Shown: in pieces, positions 10,590 to 21,774 of the stretch
How positions within the stretch are numbered: the stretch's first letter is position 1
Layout of the letters: every line of letters begins with the position of its first letter
Assembly (NCBI GenBank): GCA_950295325.1
Contig: OX485804.1
Span: 58,344,001 to 58,408,000 of the forward strand
Reading direction: 5' to 3'
DNA from: Polytrichum commune
Lineage: Eukaryota; Streptophyta; Polytrichopsida; Polytrichales; Polytrichaceae
DNA length: 64,000 nucleotides
Notes under the pieces: model-generated
Databases searched by the model: none
What the model was told of the DNA's origin: nothing
The model's input: only the letters and a program-made list of their open reading frames with translations
Made by a program: the position numbers and the translations under genes

Positions 10590-11344
10590 GGGCTTACATG
10601 CTCATGATGCTGTCTGCCCCAGGTTTATTGGTCACTTTCTCAAAAAAATGAGGAGGCTAAGCATATTCATTGCAATACATTGGATATTAGGATTATCTAG
10701 AGGTCAAGTTAACCCCTGAAGGCTCAAGAAAAAATCTCTTCAAAACTACCTACAAAAAATCCCAATTCAACAACTTATTGAATGTAATTTGTACTTCTAA
10801 TAGTGGATCTAACCGTTAAAATCATATATTTATACAATTAGGATTGTTCATGCAAGTTTTTAGTCATCCATGTGTTTCAAATCATAATGGATTATAACGT
10901 AAATGTGTATGCTGGTATGGTCAAACAAAGATGGTTGCTTAAACAAACACCCCTTGCAATTTCTAGAAGTCAACTTTCTCTAGTTCACTAGTTGGCAACC
11001 TTCCATGGATGGACCGTTGGTGTGCGGATGTGTTATGCATGTTACTTTGGGAGTGAAGCTCTTCATTTGTGCAACAAAATGAAAAAGAAATAAAGTAAAG
11101 GAAAAAATCCTTAGCAGAGGATTTGGCGAAAGAGGATGAATGTTCTCAATACCTACTTGAGGGGATGGGTAAATTAGAGGAAGAGATGATGTTTACAATG
11201 ATCACTATTGTGAAATTCCATATTATTATTATTATTATAATATCAATCCAATTCAACTCCTCAACTGGGATCAAAGTCCTCAATTTAGTCTAGTAAGCTT
11301 AAATTGGCACGAATCATCATTTAGAGAGAGAGAGAGAGAGATGT
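10590..11344. other. Intergenic, microsatellites only
   Basis: An (ATT)n run lies at about 11221-11240 and a (GA) run at 11325-11341, next to the start of element L1. No genes were seen. Confidence 0.4.
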
Positions 11345-11545
11345 CATATATGAACGTACCTCTCATCCATCCAAACACAAAGACTTGAAGCTTGTAAGTT
11401 TTTTTATTAATACATCTCAAATGACCTCGAGCAGACTAACTCGGGGCCTCTAATCCTACCCTAATGTCAAAAAAACCTCCGAACAATATATTGTTTTTAA
11501 GGCTTTTGTGTTGGATGAATGAAAGATACACTTGTATACATTAAT
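11345..11545. mobile_element. MITE family L, copy 1
   Basis: The left end, containing ATGAACGTACCTCTCATCCA, and the right end, containing TTGTGTTGGATGAATGAAAG, are imperfect inverted repeats of about 30 bp enclosing about 200 bp. The same ends and interior occur at 62165-62380. Further right-end-like pieces lie near 61705-61735 and 61998-62040. No clear target duplication was seen, so the superfamily is unknown. Confidence 0.65.
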
Positions 11546-11633
11546 TCCCCCTCTCTCCACCAATACGGTTAGTTTTTACTATTAGCCCCTTAGCAAGTTG
11601 TTAGGAAACCCAAACCGGTAGAAACACCCACAT

Positions 11634-12262
11634 CAGTGTTTAAGATCGAAGTCTTCAATGCCCTTCAAACGCGATTTGGCCCTTCAAAATACACTTCTAT
11701 GAAAATAGCCCTTCAAAACACAACCCCCAATTGAAAATGACAACATCACTTGAAGTCCTAAATACAATCTGCCCGCCACAAGAAACAACAAACATAGGGC
11801 ATTGTCACTACCAGAAGTGGAGTTAGATGGTTGATTCTTAATTCTTCACATTGTACTAGAAACATGTACCATGTGATTCATGCACCAGTTTAATACGAGT
11901 TTTGTATTTCATTTCTATATTCTTGGATGGACGTCTTAGGTTTGAACCAACCCTTCAACTGAAAGGCTGAAATTTCAGAGCCCTTCAAAATGAAACTCAT
12001 ACCACGGCCACACTGGTAGGCCCAACCAGAAACACCAGCCCTACGTATTCTCCGGGAATACAGGGTTGGGATTTCAGATGGTTGGAGCTGCTGGTTGCAT
12101 GCTACCCGCCTTCTTCCAACCACTCCAGTAGCTCCAGCCATCTGAAATCCCAACCATGTGTTCCCGGAGAATACGTAGGGCTGGTGTTTATGTCTACTGG
12201 AGCTGCTGGAGTTTTTGGTGTGGCCCTGGTATCATAGGAGGGCTTCACTCTTGAACACTCAC
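11634..12262. mobile_element. Large foldback element G
   Basis: Arms at about 11993-12100 and 12123-12235 form a long inverted repeat; for example CCAGCCCTACGTATTCTCCG is mirrored by CGGAGAATACGTAGGGCTGG, with TTGGGATTTCAGATGG inside. Weaker outer ends (AGTGTTTAAGATCGAAG at 11636, mirrored near 12244-12262) suggest an element of about 630 bp starting CAGTGTT. The loop between the main arms is only about 20 bp. CAGTGTT-like ends occur in hAT elements, but no 8-bp duplication was seen, so this is unassigned. Confidence 0.65.
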
Positions 12263-13945
12263 AGCGACTGCTGCCAGCTCTGGAACTACAAAAAGAACAT
12301 TAATTACTTCATTCGTAAAAGACCTTATTTGGCCTTATTTGTACCCCACCCGGCCAGCAAATGGGCATAGACATAAGTAGTAGTACAGCACACGCTAGAA
12401 AGAAAGACTCTAGACTGGTCGAGAACTGGAAGGGAACGAGACACCCCCCCCCCCCCTCCCCTTCTACTAGTTGTGAGCCGATCATACGCTTACATACACG
12501 TCCTCGAAATTGTCGGAAAGGACCTTTATTAGCCTTCATATCTAGATTTGGACCCTAGTGTACACTATTTGAGTCCATTTCTTTTTGTTCTTGACCAATA
12601 TGATTGTTCAATTTTAGAGTTTGTTTTGTCTCTGGTCTTGAAATCTAACTCTTAAAGAACCAAGGTTTTGTTCACATGGAATATTTGATGAATCTCACGA
12701 ACCCTTGTCAAGTATTGAAACATTATATTTTCTTGTCTGGTATTACATCCATGTTTACCACGACCTGATAGAAAGATGAAGATAAGGTCGTACACGAGGA
12801 CGGTGATATAATATTTATGGGTTGTATTTGAGTCTGAGACATTGATATGAGTGTGAATTTTCTTGTAGTTTAGTTTACATATGTATGTGTGTTCCAATTG
12901 GGACATATGATTAACTATACGGTTTTGTTTGTAGGTTCAATTTTGACATCATCGACTTAAGATGTCCAGAGGCGAGATAAACTCCTTTGCGTGACATAGT
13001 GAGGCACAAAATGAGCCTCCTTGCTCATTCAAGGGTTTGAAAACTTTGCGCCTTCAATTTTCACGAGTTGTGGAGGGAACTGACGAAAGTTCACTCGTCA
13101 CATCGTTGAAGTGGGTCTCATATGGTCATCTATTAATCTTATTACAAACACACACACACACAAGGGTGCTCCGATAGGTTTGAGAATGCTTGAAAATTGA
13201 CTAACTTAAACCACTATGAAGTGATGTCTTCATTAGTTTGGAGTTGTAAAGGCTATAATGTAGAAAGAACGGTATTTATATGAACCTTGAGAGTGAAGTG
13301 CAAAAGATGTTTACGATGTTTGAAGGTTCGTGAGTTATAGAGCCCTCCCATTCATTTGGTGTTCACATGCACTTTCACCTTCCCCTTACAACCTTGCACG
13401 TGTAGGCCGGCCGCCTTTGTTACAATTGGGGTGATCATCTCCGCTTATTTCCTCAAGACCTATCATGAAGTCGTCATTGTAAACTACGTTTGTAAGCCTT
13501 TGTACACTTATCTTCCGGCTCATTTCGGGTCCATCGAACAAAGTTAAAACGGTGCACCTAGTCTCATCATGTTGCACTAGCTAATGTAAACCGACAAAAA
13601 GCTTAATTAGTGTAATAATGTAGCTTAATTAGCTTCCATGGGGGAGGAAGTGACTTACACGGCAATATCTAAATGTAATTTTGTTGGTACTAACCCTACT
13701 AAAACCAGAAGTTATCTTGGTTTGATGGAACTATAAAGTTATTGCTGGTCAAAATCTACTTATTGGTCACAAAAGTTACTACCAACAATGCATACCATTA
13801 TGGTTCGCAAGTTTAATGAAGAACCGTACATTACTTTTTGACCACAACCGGCTACTCATACTAGGAATTATCAAATTAGAGTCTAGCTACCAATCTATCC
13901 TTTAAAGTGCTATCTATCACGAGCAAAACGTTTTAAGCCATGTAA
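12263..13945. other. Intergenic, nothing recognised
   Basis: There is a C run at about 12443-12456. Opposite-strand ORFs at 12309-12558 and 13356-13577 overlap each other and carry no motif. No gene can be supported. Confidence 0.35.
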
Positions 13946-14368
13946 GAACCGCTTCATGCTATGGCCGTCCAAGTTGAGAGGTCGTGGGATTGAATGATTA
14001 AAATTTGTTGAGAGTCCAAAGAAATGGGCTAAAAATATATAGCCAATAAAGTATATGAATTGGAGCCTATGGTCGGGCATGGTGTGAAGCTTCCAAAGGC
14101 CAAGCCCAAAGTTCAAAGGAAGAAGGAGCATCCCATTTTATTCCCTAAGCAAAATAGCCCCTCCGAGCTAACGGTCAAGATCTTGTCATTTTTTAAAAAA
14201 ATTAATGAAAAAATCATGTTTGGATTTCCATTCCTCTCCGACCCAAACTTCCTTCGAGAGTTTATCGCTCTGATAAAAAAGTATTGCCATGCATGCATTT
14301 TGGAGAGTGACGGCCTTTGAACTTTGACCTCTAGTGTGAAGGGTCGAGAGGCCGAAATCCCCTTTGTA
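13946..14368 (-). mobile_element. MITE family B, copy 2 (reversed, one end missing)
   Basis: This is similar in reverse orientation to B1 (50646-51200). It starts with a decayed end after TAA at 13943-13945 (GCTTCATGCTATGGCCGTCC against CTTCACACTATGGCTGTCC in the family). The similarity ends near AGAGGCCGAAATCCC, so about 75 bp and the second inverted end are absent or diverged. ORFs of 61-86 codons on both strands are frames within the repeat. Confidence 0.7.
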
Positions 14369-14604
14369 AGTATTGATCTTTGATAGGAGTGCCAATGTGA
14401 GATGAGATTCTTCTAAATGGAACTACCCCCATTGTTTTAAGGAAAAATTGCCATGTTGCAAAATTTTGAAATATAAATAAAATTCCCCGTTGTCTTTAAT
14501 GGATGAACATACCAAAAATACCTCCAAGCATCATACACTATTTGATGAAACTGTCAAAAGTTGGATGAATATGCCCATGTACAGATGAAAAAGAAGGAAG
14601 AAAT

Positions 14605-14605
<1 letters not shown>

Positions 14606-14685
<80 letters not shown>
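14606..14685. repeat. (GA)n microsatellite, about 40 units
   Basis: An uninterrupted GA dinucleotide run of about 80 bp. ORFs crossing it (all Arg-Glu or Leu-Ser) are artefacts. Confidence 0.95.
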
Positions 14686-14689
<4 letters not shown>

Positions 14690-17240
14690 ATTGTATGGCA
14701 AAGTGTCACTTGCATGCAAATTTCAACCGGGCATGTGGATAGTTGTCCTTAAGTTGATGGATATGAAACATGAGTTCAAAGCAAATTAGTCACTGCAACA
14801 CTTCAATGCTTGAGAAATGGAAGACGATTATGTGTACACATTGAAAAGCAATCCAAGGGGGACTTTAAGAGGACTTCTTCTTTAAGTGTAATAACTTATT
14901 CACACTAAAACACATGGCCAATAATACATTACTATTGCAGAATATGAACATTTCCTCTTTTTTCCTTCCCTATTGCTAAATACTTCTAGCATGGGAAAGA
15001 ATATTACTACATGAAATGTTGTACTTAGTGTTGTTTATTATCTGGAGTTTTTTTTAAATGATATCTTTTGATTGTTAATGTCATTTTCTTAGCAAGTAAA
15101 GATGTTATTGTTCTATAATTTCCAAACAACCAATTTGACCTTTGTTGGCCAAAATGAGATATACATTTTGTAGTCATAGCATAGCGTATTCCAAATAGTA
15201 AGTGACACTAAATACAATATTTTGTGTAGTGCTAGAAAAGCAAGTTCAATAGGGGGATATATAAGAGATATCCCACATTCATTGAATGCCCTCCACATGT
15301 AAGGGATACATGCATCGTACTCGTAGAACCTTGCCAATTCCAAGTAAATATTTGTCCAGTAGTTGTGGCTTGCGATTGGTGGTGGCCATGTAAAAGGGTC
15401 TAGTAAAAACTAACCCACTATAACTTTATGTTTGGTTCATCTCTATGTAACTTCACTGGACTAATTTGGGGTCTCTAATGGAAATTCCGGAGTCATATCA
15501 ACTTTGAAAATAAAGAATATGAGTTATATGAGATTCTCAACATTTTCACCTTCAAATTATATGGCATGCTGCCACAAATCCGTTGCCAACATCTGTAGCA
15601 CCCTCTGGACGAGGTTATCACACCCATAGAGTACACTACATTGTTTATGGTATTAAGTGTCTCTTATTATCTAATTGTACGCAATGTTATAAGTTCTTGC
15701 TATGGATTTGGAAAAAAAGCGTTGATCAACAAATTCCGCAAGAGATTGTTTGGACATTATAAAACATAAATGACTTACTTGGTTGGAACTTACCTTTTAA
15801 GTAAAAAGTTATAGCACTTTGTAACAACTAACAGTGAGTATAACTAAATGCCATAAGAGGATACTTATTACACTAAGGTAGGTGGGTCCCTAAGTGGCTC
15901 ATTTTCTTAATTGGACCCTATACTTGATTGGTATGTGGTTTGGTGAGGATCAAAGACCAACAACACAAAGACACATGTCTAAAACATAATGAACTATGTC
16001 TTCAAATGTTAATAACCACTCTACACTCAATAGTGAACACAATTGGAAAGACCTATGTATCTAGTTAAGAAATAAACAAACTTGCACTTCCAATCATCAT
16101 AACTAAATAAGGGGAGATCTGATTTTCAATCCGATTTTTGCAGATGTTTCATCATAGATTTCCTAATGCAACAAGAGTTGCGTTGTGTAAATCTAACTAG
16201 TAGAATCTAAGGAACTTGAAAAATGAACCAAATAACACCCACATACCTTACACATCGATGCGCATCCCCAACTATGATACCAATGGATTGGCAAGGATGT
16301 AAGTAGGCCATGTCCATGTTATTTTTGCATACTTTTCACTTATGGGAAGTTCTAGTGAACACTTGATATTTGAAAGGCGCAAGTTACAATATATAAGGCA
16401 TGTTCATGAACACTAGTGTGGGTCTGCCAGCTAGGATATATAGTTGCTTGGCCAACCTATGATTGGGCGGCCGAGGAGGTTGGAATGTTTTTTAATCATC
16501 CGTGACCATTGCCATGGGCGGAATAGATGTAGACATGGGACTCCTTGTGAATTTGAGGAAGTTCATTTAAGGAAACATCTCCAATGTCTTCTTTGACATC
16601 ATCACGGGGTTCATGATACATGAGGTACTTTAATGCACAATAAATTGTGCTTGACCGTGCACATGAGGAGGGCAAAATCAACAAGATTTTGCATGATGAA
16701 GCTTGTCATGGCTTGCGTCTCGATTCATTTGAACCGGGGCTTAATGACCTCCAACAAGGGTGGCTTGAAAAGGATATGAGAGCTGAGATTGCAGAAGGTG
16801 CATGTTGGTGTTGTTGTAGGTTCGGATGTATCTCATGGACCCTCTTGAAGCAAGTGGCATGTGGAGTTTGTTGGCAATTACAATCATGTTGGTGGTGGGC
16901 GATAGAGCTGCACGTCCGTGGCTTCTTCGGTGTTGGAGTGGGGCCTGCGCAATGAGATGGTGCCCCTTTCTAATAGATAGATAAGGTAATATGAAGTTTG
17001 GGGGAAGGTAGGTGTACATGTGTTTCATAGAAGGAGTTTATTCCTAGTTTAATCACGTGAAGGGGTAACTTTCTTGTAGAGATACGAATCACAACTTCAT
17101 ACCCCAAAGGCTCACATGTATTCATTCACAAGGAAAGAATTGTCATCCCCCATCATCTCAAAAATTGGAGTGATGGATTTTTTTTTTGAAATCACTAACA
17201 TTGTTGTATACATACCCGAGATGATTGTCTAGTCTATGTG
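14690..17240. other. Intergenic, faint dispersed-repeat similarity
   Basis: The stretches around 15700-15790 and 15890-16080 (for example GAGGATCAAAGA-CAA, AAAGACAC-TG, and AATAGTGAACACAATTGG) resemble parts of 58195-58560, so an old dispersed repeat is present. A palindrome-like GACACTAAATACAATATTTTGTG occurs near 15203. No genes are supported; overlapping short ORFs near 16500-17030 lie on both strands. Confidence 0.4.
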
Positions 17241-17243
17241 TTA

Positions 17244-17463
17244 CTCCCTCTGTTTCACAATAAAACCATGGTTTCTGCATAAACTCCGTGCCAGAATAAA
17301 ACCATGGTTTCGTTACGGACCTCCTCCGGGCATGACAGAGACGTCGGCAACTTTTCGGCAACTCCCAATTTTGGTTAAAAAGCGCATTGTGGTTCAAATC
17401 CGGTCACTGTTCTTAATCCCGCACTGAAATAGAAACCATGGTTTTATTGTGAAACAGAGGGAG
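17244..17463. mobile_element. Stowaway-type MITE (Tc1/mariner)
   Basis: The 220-bp element begins CTCCCTCTGTTTCACAATAA and ends with the exact complement (…TTATTGTGAAACAGAGGGAG), with TA on both sides (17242-17243, 17464-17465). The near-perfect inverted repeats are about 33 bp and include ACCATGGTTTC. CTCCCTC-starting ends with a TA duplication define plant Stowaway MITEs. The near-perfect ends suggest this is one of the youngest insertions in the window. Minus and plus ORFs inside are by-products. Confidence 0.9.
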
Positions 17464-17465
17464 TA

Positions 17466-18123
17466 TATGTTTAGATGGTATCCCTATTGGCCATGAAAAT
17501 TTTGTACATAATAAGGGTTTTAACAAGGGCCCCGCACACACATGGCTCACACTCTCAAAGAAGAATGCCCATCTATCCCAGTCACCCTCCTCGATACATG
17601 TGTCTAATTAAGATGAATGGCCAAATAAGGACTACATAGCTTACCTTCAAATTCATGAGTGAAGACCACTATGCTCTTCAAACTGATATTGGACTAATAT
17701 CATATTATATGAACTTCACTTGAATCAAATCGGTATCAATCCAAATAACGACTTGGAGTCTTGGATATACAGAGATTTTTTTCCATCTTCCGATATCCAC
17801 CAACTATCAATATATGACTGGCTATAACAATCTTCTTCTCGGTCGGGGTGGGTTCTTTGATACCATTATGGGTATTATATAATGATACCATGTATTCACC
17901 TATATACAAGTCCAACAATGACCCACACCGATGTTGGTTTGGTATATAAGTGAATGCAAGGGAACAATAATCAACCTCAAATAATAGTATCAGAGAACCT
18001 ACCCGTGTGAGTCAAATCGCAATATCAATTAGACGTAGAAATTTGGTGGGTATGTTAAGGTTAGAGCATTTTGGTATATCTTAATCATTATTTTGGATCA
18101 CTACTATTCCAAACCATATTGAT
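17466..18123. other. Intergenic, nothing recognised
   Basis: No repeat partner or gene was seen. Confidence 0.35.
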
Positions 18124-18911
18124 ATGCCCTGGGCTAGATCACATCTTCATTCGGCTGGGTCCCGTCCCTCCCACGCTCCTTCATTGCCAGGTCTTCCTAC
18201 CCACATCTGCATGGGAACTCCTCCTTGTTGGGAAGCAATGTGACAATACCTGGTCAAAATTACAAGGATTCAAGTTGACATCACTTTCGTTAGTCCCAAG
18301 TTAGTCGATGAAGTTCCTTCACATGCCAAAAGGAGCTTAATGACTTAAGTGACCGGGTATTGTCACATTGGTTCCCAACGAGGAAGACTTCCCACCACGG
18401 GTAGATCACTCCATTGTCAAGTTGAACACCACGTGCGACCAAAACACATCTTCTTTTGGTAAGTTGCACCACCAAAATGGGTCAAAATTTTATCAAATTT
18501 TTTTCATGAGTAGATATACACAGTACCTATGACGTAGTCAAAAGTGGTAACTATATTTGATGATTTGTTTTTTTCATAAAACATACCGTTTCTAACTAGA
18601 ATGACACAGAATTGAACTAAAAAATTTACTAAAATAAATAAAGATGACTACAAATTTCAAAAAAGTATACAAAAGATACTATCAATGGTTATGTATATGT
18701 AGAAAAAACATCATAAATTTTAAAATTATATATGGCATGTAATATAAGGGTAGCAAACTTTGTCCGCACGTGGTGTCAACTTGACAATGAAGTGACCTCC
18801 CCGTGCTTCCCACGCAAATGCAGGCAGGAAGACCGGGCAATGAAGGAGGCGTGGAGGAGAGGGACGGGGCCCAGCCAAATGAAGATGTGATATAGCCTGA
18901 GGCTATTGTTA
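18124..18911. mobile_element. Compound inverted-repeat element
   Basis: The outer arm at about 18130-18210 (ATCACATCTTCATTCGGCTG, then CTCCTTCATTGCC) is mirrored at about 18826-18900 (CAGCCAAATGAAGATGTGAT). A second inverted pair lies inside: TGACAATACCTGGTC at 18240 mirrors GACCGGGTATTGTCA at 18351, and TCAAGTTGAACACCACGTGCG near 18417 is mirrored by CGCACGTGGTGTCAACTTGA at 18764. The element thus has three related arms. There is no clear target duplication and no protein. Confidence 0.65.
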
Positions 18912-19365
18912 TCATGACGATTTTTTTCCTTCGTATGAAGATTCGTGCGTGGCATATAGATAGAGCATAATGACATCGAGAACAAAAATACCGCCTAATA
19001 CCCATACCCTACCGGTATCAAAAAATGTCAAATCCTCATTATAGACACTCAAGTGGTGCCGAAAAAAGACAAAGCCAGACCAACGAGGCTGGTTCAGGCC
19101 ACTATCATTTTTGCGCTTGATCTGGCAATGTCATACACCTTATTTACCTCACTACCTGGCACTGGACTCACAAAGCACTCAAACACTGCTCGCAATGTAG
19201 TGGATCAACTTGCATGATTATTGATAACTTGGACTGCAATTTGCAAATCAATAGCCAAAGAACTTGATGGAGTTCGAAGCTCGACATGTGTTGACGAGCA
19301 CTTGTTACAGGCTCTTCAGTTTCCAAGTCCAGTCAAGCCCCTTCATCTGCTTTTCGCAGCACTTA
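18912..19365. other. Intergenic, nothing recognised
   Basis: No gene or repeat partner was seen before the palindrome that opens element E2. Confidence 0.35.
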
Positions 19366-19842
19366 CGACACTAAATATTGTATTTAGTGTCGCCAAGTTT
19401 GTCGAAAAGAAGTCTATGGCGATGAAAGCAGCTTCTGGCTTCTGGTGAGGCCACGTTGCCTATGCTTTCTCGACCGTCGGATTTGACAGATGTAACCCTC
19501 CTCCCTTGATCTCCTCCGTCCACTGCTCAACATTGATTGTAAACAGCCCGTGTAGTGTCACCAACACTACTTATGTGTAAACCTAACATTTTTTGTCATT
19601 CTTTCAATAATAGAAAGGCCATTATAGATTTACAGTGTTGTTGTAATTGTTGTTGCTTATCGAGTGATTTTTCCATCCAAATTTCCACCACCCATGACAA
19701 TCTTTCATTGTCCGAATGATAGTTCATCTCAAGGTCATTTGTGTTGACTGTAGTGGTAATCTTATTCGTAAGAAGTGTCAGTAGAAAAATCACCACCATG
19801 GCATAAAATACCATGTGACACTAAACACGATATTTAGTGTAC
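19366..19842 (+). mobile_element. Palindrome-ended element E, copy 2
   Basis: It opens with a perfect palindrome (arms CGACACTAAATA and TATTTAGTGTCG, 19366-19392) and closes with a similar one at 19817-19842 (GACACTAAACACGATATTTA). Between them is the family core: GTGTAGTGTCACCAACACT, TTTTGTCATTC, AAGTGATTTTTCCATCC-like sequence and AAGAAGTGTCA. Copies at 20275, 30364, 40186 (reverse), 42188, 43560 (reverse) and 51577 share parts of it. Confidence 0.7.
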
Positions 19843-20274
19843 TTCTTGTAACATCTTATTGTGGGCACTTTGGATTCCACTTACAATTTGGATTGTTGGA
19901 TCGGATGTCATCCGGTTAGCAAATGCGATTCCACTTACATCTCGGGAACTTGAATTAGCCACAGCTGGAATAAAATCAAAATAGCGCTTGTATCTAAGTA
20001 CCGGTATGAATGTGAGCCCATTGGCCTAATGATGATCACGGGTATCATGATGCAACATAAGGTGTTATGCCACGGCTGGAATAATTCTCATCGTTGCAAC
20101 AATTGGGGTTGTCGGTCCTCAGTGACCATCGATCTCCAATGCTCATTGCGACATCTGAAAACAAGTTCTTGCCTCCAAAGTCTCCTTGGCACAATTGAAG
20201 AGCCACTCTCATTTCCCTTGCATGTGTGCGATTGTCGATGCACACATTCTAGTTGCAGATTGCACCTTCAAAAC

Positions 20275-20600
20275 GACACTAAATATGATATTTAGTGTCA
20301 CCGGTTCTAATTGCCTTGCTCGATACCAATTGTTAATCGCCGTGTAGTGTCACCAACACTGAATTAATGTCAACCCAACATTATTTGTCATTTCTTTAAA
20401 AAATCTTGGGGGATTATAGATTTATAGTGTTGCAATTACTGTCACTTATCAAGTGATTTTCCATCCAAATCTCAATCATCCATGACAATATTTCATCACA
20501 ACTTGCTGACAAGAGAAGGTAGGGTTTTGGCCAATGGATGAAATCATCCATCGTCCATGATCACATTTGTTCACTTACTCATAAGAAGTGTCATCCTACA
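20275..20600 (+). mobile_element. Palindrome-ended element E, copy 3
   Basis: It starts with the perfect palindrome GACACTAAATATGATATTTA... (20275-20299), followed by the family core through CATAAGAAGTGTCATCC at about 20580-20596. The closing palindrome is not found, so the right end is lost or diverged. Confidence 0.65.
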
Positions 20601-20727
20601 ACCAACGATGAGATTGTTGAAGGCGACCACATGTCCAACTCGCGTCGAGCAATTCATTCTTCAAGTGTCAACTCTCTCAACCTTGGGGCCCAAGAGCGAG
20701 GTTGTGAACGCCAAAGAATGTGAATTA

Positions 20728-21231
20728 GGGCCACTTCACACACGAGCCAAGAGCCGTGACCATGAAATTGTAAGAGCCCAAAAGAAAGTGTCCAATGGCC
20801 GTCCCAACACACCTCTAAAATCATGTCATGTGGTCATGGACCCTCAAGTGTAAGTGGCAAGTCATATGTGACTGGGTCCCTCAACCAAATTCTATTTCAA
20901 CAAATGTTTATTCATGCGGGTCCTCGTGCATGATAAAATAGAACAAATCAACGGTTGTGAGCGTTCGGAGTGCCATGCTCTCCCGGTTTTGTGTTAGGCC
21001 CACCTCCAAGAGACGGTTTTTGAAACTAGTCCAAGTGACCATGAAACATGATCCATTCGATGCCATGTAGGAATGCATGTAGACTTTACATCCATCTTGC
21101 ATTCACATACTCTGTTGGCCCCTCAAGCGTAGTGTGAAGTAGCGAACTTGGACCGGCTCCGCCTTTTCCACCAATGAGAGTGCTTGAAGTGTAATGGTCA
21201 CGGGCTCTCAGTCACGTGTGTGAAGCGGCCC
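20728..21231. mobile_element. MITE family A, copy 2
   Basis: This is a 504-bp full copy with ends GGGCCACTTCACACACGAG and ...CGTGTGTGAAGCGGCCC. It is flanked by TTA (20725-20727) and TTG (21232-21234), so one base of the duplication has mutated. It aligns along its whole length with A1. Confidence 0.85.
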
Positions 21232-21234
21232 TTG

Positions 21235-21774
21235 GGTGTTGTTGATCCTTATTTTGTTTATTGAGATGCAGGTTCCTCTTTCATTGTTGCAGCCAAATTA
21301 TGGGAGATTTCTATCATTCTATGCATAACAAATGCAAGACACCAAGTGCGTTGGATTTCCACCCATCTTCCAACCTTCTCAATGCAAGTATGGAATGAGA
21401 ATCTATGGAGAGAGTACACCAACGTGAGCAAGGTCACGTGATGTCGCCTACTATAAATTACGTGGACCAAAAACAAAAATGATCGCCACCAAGTTGGGTT
21501 GAATTGCTCTTCACAATACACTCAAGCATTTCCAATTTTCACCAATTTCGTGTTGCAAAATGGGTGATTGAAGGGTTTGTAGCTACCCATCACAACATCA
21601 AACATGGTGTATAAACAATTACAAAAAGGAACAAAGCTCCAATTCAAACACCTCCAACTTCTTCTAACAAATGAAGGTTGTTGCCAACAAGAAACACCTC
21701 CAACTTGTCTCAGTCTCTAGAGAAAGGGACGATGCCAATTTGGGGAGGTTGGAGTGAATGAGGGGATTCTATTA
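21235..21774. other. Intergenic, one unassigned minus-strand ORF
   Basis: An 87-codon minus-strand ORF (21258-21521) has no motif I recognise and no conserved partner. It is not reported as a gene. Confidence 0.35.

Noticed and set aside
14531-14752. ORFs with long Arg-Glu or Leu-Ser repeats
   Set aside because: These are translations of the (GA)n microsatellite.
17388-17405. Box-B-like GGTTCAAATCCGG
   Set aside because: It lies inside the Stowaway MITE, and no box A or cloverleaf can be drawn upstream.
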